From IMG/VR virus record IMGVR_UViG_3300030101_000274, positions 1 through 37,528 of that record: a stretch of DNA of 37,528 nt; one strand, given 5' to 3'. Positions within the stretch are counted from its first letter, which is position 1. Each line of letters opens with the position of its first letter. The notes under the pieces are model-generated. The model saw only the letters and a list, made by a program, of their open reading frames with translations, had not been told where the DNA came from and did not search any database. This stretch comes from a virus. Position numbers and translations under genes: made by a program. Shown piece after piece: positions 32,891 to 37,528 of this stretch.

Positions 32891-32974
32891 CTATACATCT
32901 ACTAACTAGACATGGAGGTTTCATTCGTGAAAATGAATCTCTAATATAAACGATCTGATTGCACAATGCAATAC

Positions 32975-33006
32975 TTATCCACAATTAATTCACAGATTTA
33001 TCCACA
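32975..33006 (+). promoter_or_regulatory. DnaA-box cluster (candidate origin or DnaA-binding site)
   Basis: Two perfect DnaA boxes TTATCCACA lie at 32975-32983 and 32998-33006, in the same orientation. Between them, at 32986-32994, TAATTCACA differs from the TTATTCACA form by one base. The starts are 11 and 12 bases apart, so all three face the same side of the helix. The surrounding DNA is AT-rich and non-coding, and the AACYRGT element follows directly. Confidence 0.72.
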
Positions 33007-33008
33007 GA

Positions 33009-33022
33009 AATTTACTGGTAAA
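33009..33022. promoter_or_regulatory. Recurring element copy next to the DnaA boxes
   Basis: TTTACTGGTAAA at 33011-33022 is a dyad with arms TTTAC and GTAAA, matching the core of the element found at four other non-coding sites. It starts five bases after the last DnaA box, which makes it a likely partner site in this regulatory or origin region. Confidence 0.45.
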
Positions 33023-33083
33023 TAGAATATTTTTCACATCCATACGAACATCTTGTGCCTATTCTGTCTGTCAGACACTATAT

Positions 33084-33305
33084 CTAGTCTTGCTTTTCAT
33101 ACATGGTTAAAAGTTCACTTCTTTTTAGTAGAAACTTTTGCCATTCAAAGAGAAGATAGTAAAAGTCCTCTTCGCTTTTCACCACAGGATAAGGCTCACC
33201 CCATTCCTCTTCACAATTTAGTTCTTTAAAGAATTCCAACATCAACCACATAGTTATCAACGCACCCATGTCTGCTTTATTTATATTTGCTTTTGTTATA
33301 TCCAT
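33084..33305 (-). CDS. Small hypothetical protein
   Basis: A 73-residue protein flanked by two long non-coding regions. It is helical, with hydrophobic patches (MGALITMWLMLEFFKELNCE) and many aromatic residues (EEDFYYLLFEWQKFL), so it may be a small interaction protein. It has no Shine-Dalgarno; TATAAT lies directly before the ATG. It has its own leftward terminator at 32850 and lies between the DnaA boxes and the repeat region, so it is probably expressed as an independent unit. Confidence 0.6.
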   Translation of the reverse strand: MDITKANINKADMGALITMWLMLEFFKELNCEEEWGEPYPVVKSEEDFYYLLFEWQKFLLKRSELLTMYEKQD

Positions 33306-33432
33306 AATTATATTTAATTAAGATTGAAACAATTTCCAATCACTACTCTAATATGTCAACGAAAACCAAAAACAGCCGTTTTTTTATTATCTTTTTTTCA
33401 TTGACAAAATAACCAAAAAATCACACACAGCA

Positions 33433-33520
33433 AAAACACAGCAGTAGGTCGGCTTTCACCCAATAAAAACCTGTGACTAGTAAATATTTTATTTACAGCA
33501 GGATAAAACACAGCAGTAGG
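33433..33520. repeat. Direct repeat pair in a non-coding regulatory gap
   Basis: The 16-base string AAAACACAGCAGTAGG occurs at 33433-33448 and again at 33505-33520, 72 bases apart. The gap 33306-33583 is otherwise AT-rich and non-coding. A copy of the AACYRGT element sits between the repeats at 33470-33490. The layout suggests a control region for the leftward gene at 33305. Confidence 0.65.
33470..33490 (-). promoter_or_regulatory. Recurring element between the direct repeats
   Basis: Read leftward: AAATATTTACTAGTCACAGG. It matches the element before the RusA-like gene at 18 of 20 positions, with CTAG in place of CCAG at the dyad centre. It lies in free non-coding DNA between the two 16-base repeats, so coding constraint cannot explain its conservation. 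Confidence 0.5.
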
Positions 33521-33540
33521 CTGTAAAATTTAGACCAAAA

Positions 33541-33576
33541 AAAAAGGCGGTAACTACCTAAGTAGCTACCGCCTTT
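33541..33576 (-). terminator. Leftward intrinsic terminator after the ART-like gene
   Basis: GGCGGTA at 33546-33552 pairs with TACCGCC at 33567-33573. After one mismatch a second stem of four pairs (33554-33557 with 33562-33565) closes on a four-base loop. Leftward, the stem is followed by about nine T. It begins roughly ten bases after the stop of the gene at 33584. The + strand side also has TTTAATTT, so weak bidirectional action is possible. Confidence 0.85.
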
Positions 33577-33583
33577 AATTTAT

Positions 33584-34294
33584 TTAGTCCTCTTCAGGAA
33601 CATAGATTATCTCTGATTCTTTACGACCATTAAGATATGCCAACGCATCACTCTTATTGATTGTCTTCTCAAAGACCTCTTGATCTTGATTCCACCTGTT
33701 AGCAAACCAACACGCTCTATCTTTATCAAGAGTCCAAGAGAAACCTTTATCATCCATGCCACCACGAAATATTGTTATCTCGTCAGGTAAAGAATCAAAA
33801 AAGGTTTTCTCTTCTTCATTCATCATCAGATTAGGATTGGAGTATTGCTCTGTCAAAAAGCTTCTCCAAGAATATTTGTTTTGATATATATTCTCGGAGT
33901 CTATCCAAACACGAACGACTTGTTCCCAATAATCCTCATCTAAATCAGGAGTCCACCATTCACCATAAGCTTCTAATAAAGCATCATGCCTGTAAGGTCT
34001 TTCATGCAAATAGATAAACATTTCTATATCTTTATTCTCAATAGCACTCTGCACTTGAATACATTTAGCTTCGTACTGCAAATTGTATTGAGTTGTTAAT
34101 ATAGGATTGTCACCCATTGGAGCAACGACCAACAAAGGATGATGAATAGTCTTTCCAAAGGAAGCTTCTCCAACACATTCCTTTAGATCATCATGCAATT
34201 CAACCTTCTCTTCAGAATTGTTTAACGCATTAAATACGCTATCATCACTAAAAAGATCGCCTAATTGCTTATGTATTTCTTGAAGTCTATTCAT
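33584..34294 (-). CDS. ADP-ribosyltransferase-like protein (R-S-ExE motif)
   Basis: A 236-residue protein with GAGGAGGT before its ATG. The C-terminal ~70 residues show the mono-ADP-ribosyltransferase signature: Arg177 in EITIFRGG, Ser186 in GFSWTLDKD, and the ExE pair Glu226/Glu228 in GRKESEIIY. The ExE form in known toxins and T4 Alt/Mod modifies arginine. The N-terminal ~165 residues are an unassigned acidic helical domain with several Trp and Tyr. It probably modifies a host protein during infection; the target is unknown. It ends a leftward operon and is followed directly by a strong terminator. Confidence 0.72.
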   Translation of the reverse strand: MNRLQEIHKQLGDLFSDDSVFNALNNSEEKVELHDDLKECVGEASFGKTIHHPLLVVAPMGDNPILTTQYNLQYEAKCIQVQSAIENKDIEMFIYLHERPYRHDALLEAYGEWWTPDLDEDYWEQVVRVWIDSENIYQNKYSWRSFLTEQYSNPNLMMNEEEKTFFDSLPDEITIFRGGMDDKGFSWTLDKDRACWFANRWNQDQEVFEKTINKSDALAYLNGRKESEIIYVPEED

Positions 34295-34797
34295 TGTGAT
34301 ACCTCCTCATCTTCCCAAGGCAAACCCCTAGGGTATTTGCCAAAGGGAGGATTGAAACCAACAGGATAAACATACAGATGATATTGATCTGCGACATTCA
34401 CCAATTGACACTCAGGAGGGTATAACTCAACCGCCCACCTATCTTGTCCGTCTTCGCAAAGAGCATTTTTGATCTGTTGCAAGTCAGTCCAAGAACGAAC
34501 AGGCTTTCTATCAAGTCTTTTGATAGATAGATATGCCATACCTAAACGACATAACTCATCATCATAAATTTCGTCAGTCTCCTTTCCAACGTAAACATAG
34601 ACTTGATAGGTATCATTCAAATAAACTTTGCATGAAGTTAGTCTGTTGTATTGCCTTTTAGCTTCCTCCCAAGAAAGGTTATAAGGATTCCTTTCCTGTA
34701 TACCTTTTATCCTTTCTTTTATGGGCATATCTTTAGGGTACAAACTTCCTTCAACAAATTTATCCAAAGGTTTAGAACCTAGATTTCTATCAATCAT
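34291..34797 (-). CDS. DUF7694-like phage protein
   Basis: A 168-residue protein with GGAGGTG upstream of the ATG, which overlaps the previous stop (ATGA). The C-terminal half carries YLSIKRLDRKPVRSWTDLQQ, IKNALCEDGQDRWAVELYPP and VADQYHLYVYP, which match a family common in phages (DUF7694 as I recall), with no known function. The stop overlaps the ART-like gene start, so the two are produced together; the pair may act jointly. Confidence 0.72.
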   Translation of the reverse strand: MIDRNLGSKPLDKFVEGSLYPKDMPIKERIKGIQERNPYNLSWEEAKRQYNRLTSCKVYLNDTYQVYVYVGKETDEIYDDELCRLGMAYLSIKRLDRKPVRSWTDLQQIKNALCEDGQDRWAVELYPPECQLVNVADQYHLYVYPVGFNPPFGKYPRGLPWEDEEVSQ

Positions 34798-34988
34798 TTA
34801 GACACCTCCTTCCTTTCGGATTCCCAATTTAAAATATCAAGATCAAACTTCTTGGCAATATCTAGAGCCATGTTAAATCTTCTTTTACCTATTTCAGATG
34901 ATCTATTCGTTCTAATTAACTCTAGATTTATCTGCTCAAGATACAATAAGACTGCATCAGTCATTACTTCTTTCTCTAGTTTATCCAT
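34794..34988 (-). CDS. Small hypothetical protein
   Basis: A 64-residue helical protein (MDKLEKEVMTDAVLLYLEQI, then RSSEIGKRRFNMALDIAKKF). The start overlaps the previous gene by 8 bases and has GGAGGTG upstream; the stop overlaps the next ATG. Nothing in the sequence indicates function. It is part of the four-gene leftward operon downstream of the hammerhead ribozyme. Confidence 0.6.
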   Translation of the reverse strand: MDKLEKEVMTDAVLLYLEQINLELIRTNRSSEIGKRRFNMALDIAKKFDLDILNWESERKEVSK

Positions 34989-35298
34989 GAGACACCTCCA
35001 AGATTACTCTGTCACCTTTTAAAGTGAACGTAACAGTATCACCAACATCTGCTTGAGCCTTGATACCTTTAATAGATATCCTCCTATCTGCTCTAGCATT
35101 TTTAGTTCTGTAACATTTGATGAATGTTCTAGTTCCGTTTTTAAACTCAGCTTGAAAACTGTGCCAAGAACCACTCAACATATCATCAAAGAATACATCT
35201 TGAGTCTTAACAAACTCTCTAACGCTAGCATTAGCATCAATGATATGTTTGTTAATCATTGTTTTGGTTAACTTAATAACCGCTTTTTTATCACTCAT
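34981..35298 (-). CDS. Hypothetical protein, first gene downstream of the hammerhead ribozyme
   Basis: A 105-residue protein. ATG 35298 is preferred because GGAGG lies five bases upstream; an in-frame ATG at 35310 would include that ribosome site in the coding region. The N-terminal part is basic and helical (MSDKKAVIKLTKTMINKHII), followed by a beta-rich half (WHSFQAEFKNGTRTFIKCYR, then GDTVTFTLKGDRVILEV). It could be a small RNA- or DNA-binding protein. Its leader contains a complete hammerhead ribozyme that would give the mRNA a new 5' end about 82 bases before this start. Confidence 0.65.
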   Translation of the reverse strand: MSDKKAVIKLTKTMINKHIIDANASVREFVKTQDVFFDDMLSGSWHSFQAEFKNGTRTFIKCYRTKNARADRRISIKGIKAQADVGDTVTFTLKGDRVILEVSHG

Positions 35299-35328
35299 AA
35301 TTTCCTCCATTGTAAGTAATAGTTAGTA

Positions 35329-35389
35329 AAACTGATTTCGAGGATTTTTCCTCTCATCAGGCAAAAACACACATTTTTGCTATCAGTTT
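35329..35389 (-). ncRNA. Type III hammerhead ribozyme
   Basis: Read on the - strand from 35389 to 35329, all parts of a hammerhead occur in order. Stem III 5' strand AAACUGAU (35389-35382); cleavage base A17 at 35381 (NUH triplet AUA); stem I GCAAAAA/UUUUUGC with a six-base loop (35380-35361); core CUGAUGA (35360-35354); stem II GAGGA/UCCUC with an AAAA loop (35353-35340); core GAAA (35339-35336), whose last A starts the stem III 3' strand AUCAGUUU (35336-35329). Stem III has eight pairs and is open, which defines type III. Cleavage is predicted between 35381 and 35380. Confidence 0.93.
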
Positions 35390-35483
35390 GTAAGAATTGG
35401 CTTTCATAAGTCCATTCTAAGAAAGAAACTGAAGGCAAGTTAACCTAGGACACCTCCTAAATTAACCTACCTTTAGAATCCAC

Positions 35484-36848
35484 TTATGCGTAGAAGTCAG
35501 CAGTATCAACGTAAACCACCTCACCAAAAGGAAGGTTTTCAGAGTAACGACTCTTATCGGTTACGCACCACACTACAGGACACTCAGGCTCTTGTTCAGG
35601 CTCTACAGTTCCATATCCATCCGTAAAGTAAACAAAGGCTTGAACGTCTTCCACATCATCAGACCATTCATTGAACAGATGAAAGGGAGGGTCAAAGGAA
35701 GTTCCTCCCCCACCACGAACCTTGAGTTCTAGGTCTTCACCTTGATTCAGTTCGTAGATATCCCACCATTCACCTTGATCATTTTTCACTACTGTAGATG
35801 CACAGTAGCAAACTCTAACCTTGTCCAATCCGCAGTCTTCAGCCATAGCTTGTACTTCACTCGCAAACTGATCTAGTTCGTGTTGTGAAACACTTCCGCT
35901 AGTATCAACCGCAATAGCAAGTTCTCCTCCTTCAGGATTACGAACCTTGCTAGGTAAGTTGATACCTCTCCACGCATGACGTTTATTAAGTCTAGACCAA
36001 GAATAGTCATTGCAAGTCAACGACTGTAAGAAGTCATTCAACATATCTTTCCAAGATATAGCTGATTCCTTTTCACTCTCAATGCCACCTTTCATATCAG
36101 AAGTACCGCTTCCAAATTGCTCTAGCTTGTCAGCTAGTGAAACTGCTCTTTGAATCTCGCCTTTGAGTTCTTGCATTTCTGCTTCGTTCATTGGCTTGCC
36201 TTCTTCGTTGGTAGCATCCCAAACTTCTCCAATTGCGGAAGGAAGATTATCTAAATCAGCGAAAGACCGCGATTGACCATTTTCGTCTTCAGTAGAATAT
36301 TTTCCTTTACCAGTCAATGATTGATCTTCTCCTTGATCATCAGACTCAGAATCCCCCCCACCTTCGGAGTCTTGCGACTCTTCAGGCTTGTGTTCTTCGT
36401 TGTCATTGTTGATCTGATCAACCGCATCTTGCAAGGCATCCTCATCTTTGATCAGATGTTGATACACCTTCTCAGCAGTCCAACCTTTGTACTGATAATC
36501 AAGAAGACCGCCTGTAGGCAAAGTCATTCTTAGATCATAGTGAAGGTAGTTATTGATTACATAATCGCAAGCAATATTCCAAACTTTAGGATGTCTCTTC
36601 CCTCTCCTCAAAGGATGTTCATAGACAACATGTAAAGCTTCGTGGACAAGTACACCTTGCAGTTCTTCTTCGGTAACACCCTCAACAAAATCAGGAAAGA
36701 AATATATCTTCTTTCCACAAGTTGCCATAGTGTCACACTTAGAAGAATCGACCTCCACTAAATCAAGGTGTAAGAGCATACTTGCCATACCTACATTGCC
36801 TTGCATTAGCTTTGATCTAGCCTTAATGATCTTATCTAAACTAGTCAT
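35484..36848 (-). CDS. DUF2201-like metallopeptidase/VWA protein
   Basis: A 454-residue protein. ATG 36848 is preferred over an in-frame GTG at 36869 because GGAGGT lies seven bases upstream. The N-terminal domain has HEALH at residues 69-73 and a following ACDYVINNYL block, typical of the predicted metallopeptidase of DUF2201. A long acidic, low-complexity linker (about 145-200) leads to a VWA-type domain with a MIDAS motif: Asp315, Ser317 and Ser319 in DTSGSVS, Thr in GGGGTSFDP and Asp in FTDGYG. Such proteins usually work with a MoxR-type AAA ATPase. None is in the window, but it could lie just beyond the right edge. The 185 bases after its stop hold the ribozyme. Confidence 0.87.
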   Translation of the reverse strand: MTSLDKIIKARSKLMQGNVGMASMLLHLDLVEVDSSKCDTMATCGKKIYFFPDFVEGVTEEELQGVLVHEALHVVYEHPLRRGKRHPKVWNIACDYVINNYLHYDLRMTLPTGGLLDYQYKGWTAEKVYQHLIKDEDALQDAVDQINNDNEEHKPEESQDSEGGGDSESDDQGEDQSLTGKGKYSTEDENGQSRSFADLDNLPSAIGEVWDATNEEGKPMNEAEMQELKGEIQRAVSLADKLEQFGSGTSDMKGGIESEKESAISWKDMLNDFLQSLTCNDYSWSRLNKRHAWRGINLPSKVRNPEGGELAIAVDTSGSVSQHELDQFASEVQAMAEDCGLDKVRVCYCASTVVKNDQGEWWDIYELNQGEDLELKVRGGGGTSFDPPFHLFNEWSDDVEDVQAFVYFTDGYGTVEPEQEPECPVVWCVTDKSRYSENLPFGEVVYVDTADFYA

Positions 36849-37528
36849 CTTTCTTACCTCCAAAGGCACGTTCTAAGAACCCACCTTTAAGTCCGCCAAC
36901 AGACTGTTCAAGACCTTCAGCTACTTGCTTACGTTTTGATTCACCTAGTTCTGTATCATCCCTTAGAGACTCCACAGAGTTGATAGAAGCAAGAACGCTT
37001 ACAAGTTGTTGATGAGCATCAGAGATAGATTGATCATTGCCTAAGATGTCTGAATTAATAGAAGGAAGAGTTTCAACCGCCTGTCTCAATTTCTCGATAC
37101 TGCTATTGTTGAAAAATCCCTTCTGCTTGTTTTCAGGGTCGTAGGCTTTTAGCTTCTCAGCTAAATGATCTACTTGCGAAACAAGTGCATCAACAGTAGT
37201 AACTAAAATGTTCTTAATGTTGGTGCTTGCTCTGTTTACTGCATCACTCTCTATCCTCTTCCTAAGTTCATCAGATACATTTAATCTAATATCAGAACCA
37301 AAAGTCGGTAGCGGAGACAATTCAAACTGGAAGATAAATTTATCTCTCAGTCTTTGCAAATCCCAATCGTCAGTCGGATAATCGTCTTCATCAAACGCAT
37401 CACCTAATCTGTCTTTTGCATTCGCAATGTCTAGAGGTAGTTGCTTGAAAAAACCCTCTACCTCTCTATCCCAAATCACTTTCGCTTGATTGACTTCGTA
37501 CTGAAGCTTTTCAAGTTGTGAGTTAGGA
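36841..37528 (-). CDS. Partial helical protein paired with the VWA/metallopeptidase
   Basis: The frame is open to the right edge, so the N-terminus is missing; at least 228 residues are visible. A GTG at 37479 is an internal candidate, but the sequence upstream (PNSQLEKLQYEVNQAK) reads smoothly and is probably part of the protein. It is helical and charged, with FFKQLPLDIANAKDRLGDAF, then acidic residues, and a C-terminal GLKGGFLERAFGGKKDD. It resembles DUF6744-type phage proteins in gene order and pattern. It overlaps the VWA gene by 8 bases, implying a joint function. Confidence 0.65.
   Translation of the reverse strand, partial: PNSQLEKLQYEVNQAKVIWDREVEGFFKQLPLDIANAKDRLGDAFDEDDYPTDDWDLQRLRDKFIFQFELSPLPTFGSDIRLNVSDELRKRIESDAVNRASTNIKNILVTTVDALVSQVDHLAEKLKAYDPENKQKGFFNNSSIEKLRQAVETLPSINSDILGNDQSISDAHQQLVSVLASINSVESLRDDTELGESKRKQVAEGLEQSVGGLKGGFLERAFGGKKDD

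Noticed and set aside
35300-35440. Short leftward reading frames across the gap before 35298
   Set aside because: They have no placed ribosome site, and the base pattern of the region is fully explained by hammerhead stems and core.
1-37528. tRNA genes, CRISPR arrays, insertion sequences or integrase genes
   Set aside because: I saw no cloverleaf-like sequence, no regularly spaced repeats, no transposase and no integrase or att-like duplication in the window.

Overview
The window is part of an AT-rich tailed-phage genome. It carries an endolysin, an overlapping spanin pair, a P22 gp10-like tail protein, T7-like internal virion proteins and a T7 gp4-type primase-helicase. The protein repertoire (TNase-like nuclease, several small marine-phage families, Sak3/DUF1071 annealing protein, LPD38-type giant virion protein) fits a marine podovirus, possibly in the HMO-2011/pelagiphage neighbourhood of alphaproteobacterial phages. 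That placement is by recall of family resemblance, not by a search. Capsid, portal, terminase and DNA polymerase are not here and must lie outside the window.

Left part (1-24,036, + strand) is one tightly packed late operon with almost no intergenic DNA. It begins with small conserved phage proteins and a TNase-like nuclease. An unusual five-gene cassette follows at 2,836-7,574: CsgF, CsgG, a curlin-like secreted repeat protein, a secreted FecR-domain protein, and a CHASE2 membrane class III nucleotide cyclase. Then come i-spanin/o-spanin, a T4-type lysozyme, tail and internal virion proteins, and a 2,467-residue virion protein with two HExxH zincin motifs and an LPD38-like C-terminus.

Right part (23,992-37,528) is mostly on the - strand and holds recombination and accessory genes. 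These are RusA-like resolvase, Ref-like HNH nuclease, GIY-YIG nuclease, SSB-like protein, Sak3 annealing protein, PD-(D/E)XK exonuclease, an RHH protein, an R-S-ExE ADP-ribosyltransferase-like protein, a DUF7694 protein and a VWA/metallopeptidase. Several genes too short for ordinary ORF calling are recovered at 1,676, 24,834, 24,994, 25,137 and 28,365. A + strand island (29,633-32,247) carries the primase-helicase.

Non-coding DNA is scarce but dense in signals. The best is a complete type III hammerhead ribozyme on the - strand at 35,329-35,389, in the leader of a small gene. A 15/16 match to the bacterial parS centromere (29,529) lies in the divergent gap before the primase island. A helically phased group of DnaA boxes (32,975-33,006), a large palindrome before the primase gene, two strong leftward terminators, and a recurring ~20-bp element of consensus AAATATTTACCAGTCAYAGG complete the set. 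parS plus DnaA boxes within 3.5 kb suggest that this phage can engage host replication and segregation proteins; this is inference.
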